A program made the position numbers and the translations under genes. From contig NZ_CP070491.1 of assembly GCF_016925495.1 (NCBI RefSeq), positions 3,224,001-3,288,000 on the forward strand: a stretch of DNA of 64,000 bases, in the 5' to 3' direction. The number at the start of each line of letters is the position of its first letter. The stretch's first letter is position 1. The notes beneath the pieces are model-generated. The model worked only from the letters and a program-made list of their open reading frames with translations. It searched no databases and was not told where the DNA came from. This DNA comes from Methylococcus sp. EFPC2. Its GTDB lineage: Bacteria; Pseudomonadota; Gammaproteobacteria; Methylococcales; Methylococcaceae. Positions 17,067 through 25,610 of the stretch are shown in pieces.

Positions 17067-17672
17067 GTGAAACTGGTCGCACGCTACATTTGCCGGGCGG
17101 GAAGAATAGGGCTCCTGCTGCTCGTTGGCTGCGGCCTGGGCCTTGAAGCGGACGGCGCGGAAGTCCTGAACGTGGTGGTCAGAGAGCAGCAGGGACGCTA
17201 TGAGCTGCATTCGGAAGTGTTGATTCTGGCGCCCGCCCCGGAAGTCCGCGCGTTGCTCATGGACTTCGAGAACCTGCCGCGGATCAACCCCGACCTCAAG
17301 CGGGTCAGGGTGCTGGATCGCAAGCATGACGGCGAAGCCCGCCTGGGCATAGTCGCGGAATTCTGCCTGCTGGCGTGCCTGGACCTGAATTGGGTCCAGG
17401 ATGTCCGGCTCCAGCCCGGCGGGGACATTGCAGTGGCCATAGAGCCCAATAGCGGGGATTTCCGCCAGGGCAACGGGCATTGGCGCCTGCTCCCGGCCGG
17501 CACCGGAACCCGGCTGATCTACACCGTCGAGCTGACGCCGAATGTCTGGCTGCCGCCGGTGTTCGGCCCCTGGCTGATGAAGCGCAAGATGGCCGTGGAA
17601 GCGGTCGAGACCTCGCGAGCCCTAGAACGCATGGCCGTCCCCAACCCGATCCCGCGCGCGGCCGCTCCCTGA
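17067..17672 (+). CDS. Exported START/Coq10-like (SRPBCC) protein
   Basis: A 201-residue protein with a hydrophobic N-terminal segment (IGLLLLVGCGLGLEADGAE) acting as signal peptide or lipoprotein signal. The body resembles the polyketide-cyclase/Coq10 START fold: EVLILAPAPEVRALLMDFENLPRINP, then a strand-rich core with GHWRLLPAGTGTRLIYTVEL and a long C-terminal helix. Such domains bind hydrophobic ligands. Six bases separate it from the upstream lipoprotein gene, so translation is probably coupled and the pair may act together on a lipid or envelope ligand. Its 3' end is close to, and convergent with, the gene at 17688. Confidence 0.75.
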   Translation: MKLVARYICRAGRIGLLLLVGCGLGLEADGAEVLNVVVREQQGRYELHSEVLILAPAPEVRALLMDFENLPRINPDLKRVRVLDRKHDGEARLGIVAEFCLLACLDLNWVQDVRLQPGGDIAVAIEPNSGDFRQGNGHWRLLPAGTGTRLIYTVELTPNVWLPPVFGPWLMKRKMAVEAVETSRALERMAVPNPIPRAAAP

Positions 17673-17687
17673 ATCCTACGGCATCGT

Positions 17688-19838
17688 TCAGCCGCCCCGC
17701 CGCCAGGCGTGATACCGCTCCAGCCAGCGGAGCAGCAGCGTCGGCGCATGGGCTCGTTTCCACACGCCGGCGGCGTATCGGTTCGCCTCGGCCAAGGTCG
17801 GGTAGATGTGTAGGGTGCCGAGCAGCTTGTTGAGCCCTATGCCCTGCTTCATGGCCAGCACGAATTCGGCGATCAGATCGCCGGCGTGCGGGCCCACGAT
17901 CGTCGCACCCAGTATGCGGTCCGAGCCGGGCGCGGTGAGCAGCTTGACGTAGCCCTGCGCCTCGCCGTCGGCGATGGCACGATCCAGGTCGTCGATACCG
18001 TAGCGGCTGACTTCGCAGGCGATGCCCTGCGCTTGCGCTTCCTGCTCGTTGAGGCCAACCCGCGCCACTTCCGGATCGGTGAAGGTGGCCCAGGGGATCA
18101 CGCGATAGTCGGCGCGGAATGCCTTGAAATCGCCGAACAAGGCATTGACCGCCGCGTACCAGGCCTGGTGGGACGCCGTGTGGGTGAACTGGTAAGGCCC
18201 CGCCACGTCGCCGCAGGCGTAGATGTTGGGGTAGAGGGTCGCCAGATAGTCGTTGGTCTCTATCGTTCGCTCCGCCGTGGTGGGTATGCCCAGTTCTTCC
18301 AGGCCGTATCCCTGGATGTTGGCCACGCGGCCGACCGCCACCAGGATCTGGTCGCAAGGAATGCTCACCTCCTCGCCCCGGTGTTGCGCGACCAGGATTT
18401 TTTCGCTCCCCTCGACGGCGACGCGCACGGCACTATGCTCCAGGCGCAGTTCCACACCTTCCGCACGGAAGCGCTCGGCAACGAATTCGGATACGTCCGG
18501 GTCTTCCCGAACCAGCAGCCGAGGGGCCATTTCCACCAGCACGACTTGGCTGCCGAAACGCGCGAAGGTCTGCGCCAGTTCGCAGCCTATGGGCCCGCCG
18601 CCCAGGACGACCAGACGCTGCGGCAATATGCGCAGATCCCAGACGGTGTCCGAAGTCAGGTAGCCGGCTTCTGCCAGGCCGGGAATGGGCGGAACCCAGG
18701 GTCTGGCCCCGGCGGCGATGACGATGGAACGGGTGGTCAGCGTGCGCCTGCCGTCGGCCGTTTGTACTTCGACGGACCAGGGCGTCAGGATTTTGGCCTC
18801 ACCGGCCAGCACCTCGACACCCAGCTGGGTATAGCGCTCCGCCGAGTCGTGGGGTTCCACCGCCCTGATCACCCGCTGCACCCGCTCCATGGCCTCGGCG
18901 AAATCGAACTCGGCGTCGGCCCGGCGGATGCCGTATTCCGGCGCGCGGCGTATGCGGTTCAGCAGTTTGGCCGTGCGTATCAAGGCCTTGGAAGGAACGC
19001 AGCCGGTGTTCAGGCAATCCCCGCCCAAGCGGTGTTTCTCGACCAGGGTGACCTTGGCCTTGGCCGCGGATGCGATGTAGGCGGCAACCAGACCGGCGGC
19101 TCCCGCGCCTATCACCACCAGGTTGCGATCGTAACGGGCGGGCTTTTCCCATTTTTCGTAGGCCTTGCGCGCCTTCACGGTGTCGACGAGTTTCCGGGCG
19201 ATCCACGGGAACAGCCCCAGCAGGGCGAAAGACAGCAGCAGGCCCGGCGAGAGTATGCCGGAGAGCGAGTCGATGCCGGCCAACTGGGTGCCGGCGTTCA
19301 CGTAGACGATCGTGCCCGGCAACATGCCGACCTGGCTGACCCAGTAATAAGTGCGCACCGGCAGGACGGTCAGCCCCATCAGCAGGTTGATGACGAAGAA
19401 CGGGAATAGCGGCACCAGCCGCAGAGTGAAGAGATAGAAAGCCCCGTCGCGGGCGATGCCGGCGTCTATGGCCTGGGCACGCTGGCCGAAGCGGTTTTTC
19501 ACCGCGTCCCGGAACAGGAAGCGGGCGGCGAGAAAGGCCAGGGTCGCCCCCAGAGTCGAGGCGAACGAAACGATCACCGTGCCCCAGAGCAGGCCGAAGA
19601 CGGCGCCGCCCGCCAGGGTCAGCACCGCCGCGCCAGGCAGGGACAGCGCGGTGACCGTCACATACAGCAGACCGTAAAGCGCGACGGAGAGCAAGGGATG
19701 AACGGCCCGGTAAGCGGCGATGGCGTCCTGCCCGGCTTTCAGTGCTTCCAGGGTGAACCAGCGCTGCAGGTCGAAGGCGAAGAACGCGCCGGCGAGCAGC
19801 AGCAGGCCGACGATCAGGACGAGACGATTGCGATACAT
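17688..19838 (-). CDS. Fusion of VTT/DedA-like membrane domain and pyridine nucleotide-disulfide oxidoreductase
   Basis: A 716-residue fusion. Residues about 1-225 form a TVP38/TMEM64 (VTT, SNARE-associated) membrane domain with a starting helix and several hydrophobic segments, including the family block LRLVPLFPFFVINLLMG. Residues about 235-716 are a complete class I flavoprotein disulfide reductase: FAD motif VVIGAGAAGLVAAY, redox-active pair GGDCLNTGCVPSKA (CxxxxC), NAD(P)H motif GGGPIGCELA, and the C-terminal HIYPTLAEA active-site His-Glu. There is no N-terminal NmerA domain and no C-terminal Cys pair of true mercuric reductase. It is divergent from arsS across 169 bp, which suggests a link with arsenic or thiol redox handling; this is inference. 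Confidence 0.87.
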   Translation of the reverse strand: MYRNRLVLIVGLLLLAGAFFAFDLQRWFTLEALKAGQDAIAAYRAVHPLLSVALYGLLYVTVTALSLPGAAVLTLAGGAVFGLLWGTVIVSFASTLGATLAFLAARFLFRDAVKNRFGQRAQAIDAGIARDGAFYLFTLRLVPLFPFFVINLLMGLTVLPVRTYYWVSQVGMLPGTIVYVNAGTQLAGIDSLSGILSPGLLLSFALLGLFPWIARKLVDTVKARKAYEKWEKPARYDRNLVVIGAGAAGLVAAYIASAAKAKVTLVEKHRLGGDCLNTGCVPSKALIRTAKLLNRIRRAPEYGIRRADAEFDFAEAMERVQRVIRAVEPHDSAERYTQLGVEVLAGEAKILTPWSVEVQTADGRRTLTTRSIVIAAGARPWVPPIPGLAEAGYLTSDTVWDLRILPQRLVVLGGGPIGCELAQTFARFGSQVVLVEMAPRLLVREDPDVSEFVAERFRAEGVELRLEHSAVRVAVEGSEKILVAQHRGEEVSIPCDQILVAVGRVANIQGYGLEELGIPTTAERTIETNDYLATLYPNIYACGDVAGPYQFTHTASHQAWYAAVNALFGDFKAFRADYRVIPWATFTDPEVARVGLNEQEAQAQGIACEVSRYGIDDLDRAIADGEAQGYVKLLTAPGSDRILGATIVGPHAGDLIAEFVLAMKQGIGLNKLLGTLHIYPTLAEANRYAAGVWKRAHAPTLLLRWLERYHAWRRGG

Positions 19839-19902
19839 GGCGGATTCCCCCGTATGCGATGGCCGGATGGCATTGTCGCTTGGTCGGCCCCCGAAACCAA
19901 AA

Positions 19903-19960
19903 CTTACAGCCGAAGAGGGAAAGGTTTATTCGCCGCCGCTGTAAGCTTACGCTAAGTCCC
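19903..19960. promoter_or_regulatory. Inverted-repeat operator in the divergent promoter of the arsenosugar region
   Basis: Within the 169-bp gap between the fusion oxidoreductase and arsS there is an 8-bp inverted repeat, CTTACAGC (19903-19910) and GCTGTAAG (19938-19945), spaced by 27 bp. The right arm overlaps a perfect 10-bp palindrome GTAAGCTTAC (19941-19950) followed by CTTACGCTAAG. The recurring CTTA(C/A) units look like binding half-sites for a regulator shared by both transcripts. The protein is not encoded in the window next to them. Confidence 0.5.
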
Positions 19961-20007
19961 GCGACCAATAGCCGACCTTCCGCCCTTACCGGAGCCCAGT
20001 ACAGACC

Positions 20008-20994
20008 ATGCACGCCTTATTGCCCCTGGTACGCACCAGCGACTTTCCCAATTTAACCCGCGGCCGGCTGGAAACGGTGCAAGTCAACCTGGGCTACCGC
20101 TGCAACCAGGCCTGTTTGCACTGCCACGTCAACGCCAGCCCCAAACGCAAGGAGATGATGACGCGGGAAACCGTCGAGCAGGTGCTGGCCTGGCTGCGGC
20201 GTACGCCCGCCTCGACCTTGGATTTGACCGGCGGTGCGCCGGAGATGAACCCGCATTTCCGCTATCTGGTCGACGGCGGGCGCGAGTTGGGGCTGCACGT
20301 CATCGACCGTTGCAACCTGACGATACTGGAAGAGCCGGGTTACGAAGACCTGGCCGATTTTCTCGCCGAACGGCGGGTGGAAATCACCGCCTCGCTCCCC
20401 TGTTATCTGGAGGACAACGTCGACCGGCAGCGCGGCGACGGGGTGTTTCAGGCCAGCATCCGCGGACTCGGCAGGCTCAACGCCCTCGGTTACGGCAGCC
20501 CCGATTCCGGCCTGGTCCTGAACCTGGTGTACAACCCGCAAGGCCCGACCCTGCCGCCCGCGCAAGCCGGATTGGAAGCGGATTACCACCGCGAACTGGA
20601 CGCGCGCTACGGCATCCGCTTCAACCGCCTCTACGCCCTGGCCAACATGCCCATCCAGCGTTTCGGCAGCACGCTGGTATCCAGGGGACAATTCGAGCCT
20701 TATCTGCGCCTGTTGAAGCAGGCCCACCGCGAGGAGAACCTGGAAAACGTCATGTGCCGCAGCCTGATCAGCGTCGACTGGCAGGGTTACGTCCACGACT
20801 GCGATTTCAACCAGATGCTGGGATTGCCCCTGGGCGGGACGAAGCGCCATGTGACGGAAATCGACGCGGCCGCCCTGCCGGGCCAGGCCATCATCACCGC
20901 CGACCATTGCTACGGCTGCACCGCCGACGCGGGGAGTTCCTGCGGCGGCGCCTTGAGCGGAAGTACCCGCAATGCTCCCGACCAACCCGACTGA
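20008..20994 (+). CDS. arsS: Arsenosugar biosynthesis radical SAM protein ArsS
   Basis: A 328-residue radical SAM enzyme. The iron-sulfur motif is RCNQACLHCH (Cys32, Cys36, Cys39, CxxxCxxC), followed by the SAM-binding segment DLTGGAPEM. The C-terminal half (DUF3641-like) includes FNRLYALANMPIQRFG and a cysteine-rich tail, HCYGCTADAGSSCGG, which is diagnostic of ArsS. ArsS is understood to transfer a 5'-deoxyadenosyl group from SAM to a methylated arsenical on the route to arsenosugars. The arsM-like gene begins 18 bp downstream, the usual partner, so the two are cotranscribed. Confidence 0.92.
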   Translation: MHALLPLVRTSDFPNLTRGRLETVQVNLGYRCNQACLHCHVNASPKRKEMMTRETVEQVLAWLRRTPASTLDLTGGAPEMNPHFRYLVDGGRELGLHVIDRCNLTILEEPGYEDLADFLAERRVEITASLPCYLEDNVDRQRGDGVFQASIRGLGRLNALGYGSPDSGLVLNLVYNPQGPTLPPAQAGLEADYHRELDARYGIRFNRLYALANMPIQRFGSTLVSRGQFEPYLRLLKQAHREENLENVMCRSLISVDWQGYVHDCDFNQMLGLPLGGTKRHVTEIDAAALPGQAIITADHCYGCTADAGSSCGGALSGSTRNAPDQPD

Positions 20995-21012
20995 TCCCGG
21001 AGAACACCCACC

Positions 21013-22131
21013 ATGTTTGTAGAAAATACCGTACGCGAACGTTATTCCGAAGGCGCCCGCGAGCGTCAGGAAGCCCTCTGTTGCCCCGTGGACTACGACC
21101 GCGAACTGCTGAAGCGGCTGCCGCAGGAGATCATCGACAAGGACTACGGCTGCGGCGATCCCTCCCTCTATGTGCAGGAAGGCGACACCGTGCTGGACCT
21201 GGGCTCGGGCGGGGGCAAGATCTGCTACATGGCGGCGCAACTGGTCGGGCCGGAAGGCTTGGTGATCGGCGTCGACATGAACGACGACATGCTGGGCCTG
21301 GCGCGCAAATACCAGCCCGAGATGGCTGAAAAACTGGGCGGCGACCGGGTGCGTTTCGTCAAGGGCTATATCCAGGATCTGGCCCTGGACGTGGAAGCGA
21401 TGGAAGCCTATCTGGCCGAACATCCCGTGACCGACGCCGCTTCGCTCGCGGCGCTGAAGGCCTGGCAGACCCGGCAGCGCAGGGAACGGCCGTTGATCGC
21501 GGACCACTCGGTGGACCTCGTCATCTCCAACTGCGTGTTGAACCTGGTGGGCGACGGCGACAAGAACCAACTGGTCGAGGAGATCTTCCGCGTGCTCAAG
21601 CCGGGCGGGCGGGTCGCCATCTCCGACATCGTCGCCGACGAACCGGTGCCGCAGCACCTGAAGGACGATCCCACCCTGTGGAGCGGCTGCATCTCCGGCG
21701 CCTTCGAGGAAAGGGAGTTCATCCGCGCCTTCGAACGGGCCGGCTTCGGCGCCGTGTGCCTGGATCGCTGGGAAGCCGAGCCCTGGCAGGTGGTCGAGGG
21801 CATCGAATTCCGCGCCGTCACCCTGGTCGCCTTCAAGGGCTGGGGCCGGGAATGCATAGACCGCGGCCATGCGGTGATCTACCGCGGCCCCTATACCGAG
21901 GTGCGCGACGAGGAGGGCCACGTCTTCCCGCGCGGCGAACGCATCGCCGTGTGTGAGCGGACCTTCCGCACCCTGACCGAAGGCCCCTGCCGCAAGCATT
22001 TCATCGGCATCGAACCCAAGACCCTCGCCGCCCCCATCGCTTGGTGCGCGCCGCACGGCACCCGCCGTTCGCCCAAAGAAACCAAGGGCGGGCGGCAGAT
22101 CGTCGAGTGCGGCGGGGAGAAATGCTGCTGA
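21013..22131 (+). CDS. arsM: Arsenite methyltransferase-like protein of the arsenosugar pathway (ArsM)
   Basis: A 372-residue class I SAM methyltransferase. VLDLGSGGGKICYMAAQL is the SAM-binding loop. Cysteines sit at ALCC (23-24), DYGCGD (47), VISNCVLNLV and LWSGCISGA; the last three match the As(III)-binding cysteine pattern of ArsM proteins. An insertion of about 50 residues precedes the SNCVLNL block. A C-terminal extension ends in CGGEKCC, giving extra thiols. It follows arsS directly. Expected activity is SAM-dependent methylation of trivalent arsenic, supplying the substrate for ArsS. Assignment to the arsenosugar subtype rests on the neighbour. Confidence 0.88.
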   Translation: MFVENTVRERYSEGARERQEALCCPVDYDRELLKRLPQEIIDKDYGCGDPSLYVQEGDTVLDLGSGGGKICYMAAQLVGPEGLVIGVDMNDDMLGLARKYQPEMAEKLGGDRVRFVKGYIQDLALDVEAMEAYLAEHPVTDAASLAALKAWQTRQRRERPLIADHSVDLVISNCVLNLVGDGDKNQLVEEIFRVLKPGGRVAISDIVADEPVPQHLKDDPTLWSGCISGAFEEREFIRAFERAGFGAVCLDRWEAEPWQVVEGIEFRAVTLVAFKGWGRECIDRGHAVIYRGPYTEVRDEEGHVFPRGERIAVCERTFRTLTEGPCRKHFIGIEPKTLAAPIAWCAPHGTRRSPKETKGGRQIVECGGEKCC

Positions 22132-22172
22132 CCCTAGAAGCGCCGACCCCAACCCGATCCAAGGGAACACTT

Positions 22173-22739
22173 ATGAGCTTCGTCGACACCCCCGATGATT
22201 ACCCCTATGCCTGGTACGTCCGCCCGGTGCTGGCCCTGTTGCGCAAGCGCCTGGGCGGCGTGCCGGAACCCGTGAAGCTTTGGGCGCGCATGCCCCTGGC
22301 CTTTCTCGGCTTCCAGCTGATGCAGCGCGCGCTGGAACGCAAGGCCTCGCCCCTGGACGGAAAGCTGCGCGCCCTGGTCCGCACCCGCATCGCCCAGCTC
22401 AATAGCTGCCATTTCTGCGTCGACCTCAACGCCTCACATGCCCTGGAGCGGGGCGTCACGGAGGAACAATTGCGGGATCTGGCGATATTCCGCGACTCGC
22501 CGCGTTTCGCTGCGGCGGAAAAAGCCGCCCTGGTCTACGCGGAAGCCGTCAGCGGCGAGGCCATCGCGATCGAGCCCGAGCTGATAGAGCGTTTGCGGCA
22601 GGCTTACGGCGACCAGGGCATCGTCGAACTGGCCGCCCTGGTCGGCCATCAAAACCTTTCCGCCAAATTCAATGCGGCCCTCGGCGTGCCGGCCGAAGGC
22701 TATTGCATGACGGCTTACGGAATCGCTCCGCCGGATTGA
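22173..22739 (+). CDS. Carboxymuconolactone decarboxylase-like (AhpD-fold) protein
   Basis: A 188-residue helical protein with the AhpD-type motif LNSCHFCVDLNASHA (Cys79, Cys82, then His89). The ATG at 22173 has AAGGGA upstream; an ATG overlapping the arsM stop would add 17 unlikely residues. It is third in the arsS-arsM operon. A thiol redox protein in this position could reduce arsenicals or repair peroxide damage, but I know of no experimental role. The stop codon is immediately adjacent to the stop codon of the convergent DUF3047 gene, with no intergenic base. Confidence 0.87.
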   Translation: MSFVDTPDDYPYAWYVRPVLALLRKRLGGVPEPVKLWARMPLAFLGFQLMQRALERKASPLDGKLRALVRTRIAQLNSCHFCVDLNASHALERGVTEEQLRDLAIFRDSPRFAAAEKAALVYAEAVSGEAIAIEPELIERLRQAYGDQGIVELAALVGHQNLSAKFNAALGVPAEGYCMTAYGIAPPD

Positions 22740-23480
22740 CTAGGGCCGGGACTTCGGCGATGGCTGGAACTCGACATCGCCGAAATAGCTGACGGCCCGC
22801 TCCCCGGTGTTGTCGGTGTCTGTCGCCAGCGCCACGCCGCTGATGCTCGGCGGCTCATCGCCGAAAGCGGCGCGGAAATCGGCGGCCACATCGCGGCTTT
22901 CCCGGACCCACTGTCCCACCTTCGCGGCTCCGCTTTCCAACACGATCATCCGCACCCGGTCGGTGTAGGCGCTCCAGGTGCGGGTACCGACCGGATAACG
23001 GTTGTCCCACACGTAACAGAGCGTGGCTGCCGGCAGATCCGTGCCGTAGACAAGCCTGGCCAGGGCGATCTTGGAGCGTTCCAGGAAAGGCAGGCGGCCG
23101 ATGTCGTAGTCGAAAAACACATAGACGCGGGCCGCATAATCGTCCCCGGCCTTGCTGGCGAGGTCGGCCTTGTCCAGCACGCGCGAGACTTTCCAGCGCC
23201 AGCTCAGCCAGGGGCTCGTCTTGGGGTCCACGTCGAGCTTGTGCGTGGCGCTGGCGGCCGAGGCGTCGGCGGTCGCGCGCAACACCGTGTCCTCGCCGTC
23301 CCGGACCAGATCGTAAACGGTCGCGCGAGGAATTTTCGCCACGGTGGTCACGGCCCAGCCTGCCGGCAAATGCTCACCGGGCGTCGCCGTGGAGAACGGG
23401 GTCGGCTGCGCGCCTTCGTCGGCGACGCAGATCCGACCGTACAACAAAACACCGCCGAGCAGGCGCACCAGCTTGTTCAC
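22740..23480 (-). CDS. DUF3047 domain-containing exported protein
   Basis: A 246-residue protein with an N-terminal hydrophobic segment (LVRLLGGVLLYGRICVA) that is probably a signal peptide. The body matches DUF3047: WLSWRWKVSRVLDKADL, DDYAARVYVFFDY, LCYVWDNRYPVGT and NTGERAVSYFGDVEF. The fold is predicted as a beta-sandwich of unknown function. Its start overlaps the end of the TIGR04282-type glycosyltransferase gene by four bases, so it is the last gene of the three-gene minus-strand operon. It is convergent with, and abuts, the arsSM operon. Confidence 0.85.
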   Translation of the reverse strand: MNKLVRLLGGVLLYGRICVADEGAQPTPFSTATPGEHLPAGWAVTTVAKIPRATVYDLVRDGEDTVLRATADASAASATHKLDVDPKTSPWLSWRWKVSRVLDKADLASKAGDDYAARVYVFFDYDIGRLPFLERSKIALARLVYGTDLPAATLCYVWDNRYPVGTRTWSAYTDRVRMIVLESGAAKVGQWVRESRDVAADFRAAFGDEPPSISGVALATDTDNTGERAVSYFGDVEFQPSPKSRP

Positions 23481-24130
23481 GTTACTCTCCTGTCGTATCC
23501 ATCATCGAACAAACCGCTGTCCGCCAGCCGGTCGAGATCCTCGGGCCGGTCCACGTCCCACAGCGTCTCCGGCTCGGTCCAGTTCAGCCCCAGGCCGGAC
23601 AGGCGGGCGCGCGTCTCCGCCATGACCCGGTCAGTGCCCCAGGGCATGTTTTCGAACAGGGCGGGCTCGGGCTTGCTCAGACCTATCAGGACGTAGCCGC
23701 CGTCCTCGGCCGGCAGAAAAACCGCGTCCTTGCCGCAGAGCAAAGCCTGGGCCGCGGAACGGAGAGTGTGAGCGGTCAGCGCGGGACAGTCCGTGCCCAC
23801 AAGCAGCACCGGGGATTCCGCGCAGAGGGCCGAGAAGGCGTGCAGCATGCGGGCGCCCAGATCTTCGCCTCGCTGCTCGAACAATCGCAAACCGAACCCG
23901 TCGCGGTGCGCGGCGAAAACCGGATGATCGCAGGATGGCGCGCACCACAGGGAGACCGGGCCGAGTTCGGCTGCGACCGCGGTTTCCAAAGTCCACCCCA
24001 GCAGGCGCCGTTGCAGATCGGCCGCACCCTCGGCACCCAAGCGGGGGATCATGCGCGTCTTGGCCAGGCCGGGTATGGGCGCCTTGGCGAACACGGCGAC
24101 GGCGACCTGCCGGCTTTCAATCGGGCTCAT
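23477..24130 (-). CDS. TIGR04282-family arsenosugar-associated glycosyltransferase
   Basis: A 217-residue nucleotidyl/glycosyl-transferase-like protein of the CofC/GT-A type. Family landmarks are VAVFAKAPIPGLAKTRMIP at the N-terminus, VLLVGTDCPALTAHTL, and FLPAEDGGYVLIGL, with the DxD-like site in GTDCP. This family is named for its frequent occurrence beside arsS. It overlaps both neighbours (14 bases with the upstream glycosyltransferase, four bases with DUF3047), so the operon is tightly coupled. A role in assembling the sugar part of arsenosugars is proposed in the annotation of the family; direct proof is not visible here. Confidence 0.9.
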   Translation of the reverse strand: MSPIESRQVAVAVFAKAPIPGLAKTRMIPRLGAEGAADLQRRLLGWTLETAVAAELGPVSLWCAPSCDHPVFAAHRDGFGLRLFEQRGEDLGARMLHAFSALCAESPVLLVGTDCPALTAHTLRSAAQALLCGKDAVFLPAEDGGYVLIGLSKPEPALFENMPWGTDRVMAETRARLSGLGLNWTEPETLWDVDRPEDLDRLADSGLFDDGYDRRVT

Positions 24131-24806
24131 AGCCGTAGATCTTCGCCAGCCGCGCCGGGGAGGCGCCGAAAAAGAACGCCAGGCGCAAGCTCCACATCAG
24201 CAGGACGGTGCGGACGACCCCATTTTTTTCCCAGCGCCGACCCGAGGTGGTCACCTTTTGCTGCAGGCAAAGCGGGGAGCCGTAAGCTTTGAGCCGGCGC
24301 GACAGCACGATGTCTTCCATCAGGGCGATGTCGGAGTATCCCCCGACCGTTTGAAACAGGGCGCGGCGCACGAATAGGCCCTGATCGCCGGTGGCGATGC
24401 CGCTCAGGCGGGAGCGGCGGTTCATGAGCCCGGCGATCACCGGCAGCCCACGATGGGTTCCATCGATGGCGACGTCGAAGCGACCCCAGTTCCGACCGCT
24501 TTCCGCCAGGCCCCGGCATATCAGCTCGTCGGCCGCGTCCGGCAGCCGGGTGTCTGCGTGGAGGAACAGCAAGATCTCGCCCCGGGCCAGCGCCGCGCCG
24601 GCGTTCATCTGCTTGGCCCGGCCCCGCCCGCTCGCGATCACGGCATCGGCGAACGGGCGCGCCAGCTCGGGCGTACCGTCCACGCTGCCGCCGTCGGCCA
24701 CGATCACCTCGCAGCCCCGAGTACGCAAGGGCTGCAAAGCGGCGAGCCGGGCCTGTAGGCCTTCGGCTTCATCGAGGGTGGGAAGGATGACGGAGAGTTT
24801 CACCAT
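24117..24806 (-). CDS. TIGR04283-family arsenosugar-associated glycosyltransferase
   Basis: A 229-residue family 2 glycosyltransferase starting MVKLSVILPTLDEAEGL. An upstream ATG at 24833 would add nine residues not usual for the family. It shows the GT-A fold blocks VIVADGGSVDGT and LFLHADTRLP (DxD-type metal site), then GDQGLFVRRALFQTVGGY and ALMEDIVLSRRL (catalytic ED). A basic, hydrophobic C-terminus could contact the membrane. It is first gene of the operon with the TIGR04282-type gene and DUF3047. This family is regularly found with arsS, consistent with the divergent arsSM operon nearby. Confidence 0.9.
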   Translation of the reverse strand: MVKLSVILPTLDEAEGLQARLAALQPLRTRGCEVIVADGGSVDGTPELARPFADAVIASGRGRAKQMNAGAALARGEILLFLHADTRLPDAADELICRGLAESGRNWGRFDVAIDGTHRGLPVIAGLMNRRSRLSGIATGDQGLFVRRALFQTVGGYSDIALMEDIVLSRRLKAYGSPLCLQQKVTTSGRRWEKNGVVRTVLLMWSLRLAFFFGASPARLAKIYGYEPD

Positions 24807-25049
24807 GGCTGTAGACGCAGGAAGCAGATCCATACACCGGTCCGGTCATGATAACCCGCCGCCCGGGGAAGTGCCCCGCGAACCCGGTTTCCTGATGGAT
24901 CGACCGGGGTGCGCGGAACTCGCCGACCGCGGGTCGAATCCGGCGAGGGCGGGCAACGGAGCGAGTGACCCTGCCGAGGCCAGGGAAATCCGCCTAACAC
25001 CGGGCATTTGTGTAAAATCCCGTCTCTTCAGTCTGATTCCGGATCCAAA

Positions 25050-25607
25050 GTGGAAAATTTTCACGGCACTACCATCGTATCGGTCCGCCGCGGCGATACG
25101 GTCGTCATCGGCGGCGACGGCCAGGTGACCCTGGGCAATACGGTGATGAAGGGCAATGCCCGCAAGGTGCGCCGGCTTTATCACGGCCGCGTGCTGGCAG
25201 GATTCGCCGGTGCCACGGCCGATGCCTTTACCCTGTTCGAGCGCTTCGAAGGCCAGCTCGAAAAACAGCGCGGCAATCTCACCAAGGCGGCGGTCGAGCT
25301 GGTCAAGGATTGGCGCACGGACCGCATGCTGCGCCGCCTGGAGGCCCTGCTGGCTGTGGCCGACGCCAAAGCCTCGCTGATCATTTCCGGCACCGGCGAC
25401 GTGATCGAGCCGGAAAACGGCCTCATCGCCATCGGCTCAGGCGGCCCCTTCGCCCAGTCGGCGGCGCGGGCGCTGCTGGAAAACACCGAACTGGGCGCCC
25501 GCGACATCGTGGAAAAGGCCTTGCACATCGCCGGCGACATCTGCATCTACACCAATCACAATCTGACCATCGAAGAGTTGGATACCCAAGCCCTAGAGTC
25601 CGCCTGA
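25050..25607 (+). CDS. hslV: ATP-dependent protease subunit HslV
   Basis: HslV is the peptidase ring of the HslVU protease. The protein starts at a GTG (25050) reading [16 protein letters not shown]. Removal of the first six residues would expose Thr7 as the catalytic N-terminal threonine. [22 protein letters not shown] and [14 protein letters not shown] are typical family blocks. No strong ribosome site precedes the GTG, but the next in-frame starts would delete the active site. The stop codon is three bases from the hslU start, giving the usual hslV-hslU operon. It degrades misfolded and regulatory proteins in the cytosol. Confidence 0.96.
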   Translation: MENFHGTTIVSVRRGDTVVIGGDGQVTLGNTVMKGNARKVRRLYHGRVLAGFAGATADAFTLFERFEGQLEKQRGNLTKAAVELVKDWRTDRMLRRLEALLAVADAKASLIISGTGDVIEPENGLIAIGSGGPFAQSAARALLENTELGARDIVEKALHIAGDICIYTNHNLTIEELDTQALESA

Positions 25608-25610
25608 GCC

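Noticed and set aside
17688-19838. Calling the fusion protein mercuric reductase (merA)
   Set aside because: It lacks NmerA and the C-terminal cysteine pair, and no mer genes are nearby.
20053-22170. 705-codon minus-strand open frame across arsS and arsM
   Set aside because: It spans two well-defined genes and has no recognisable domain.
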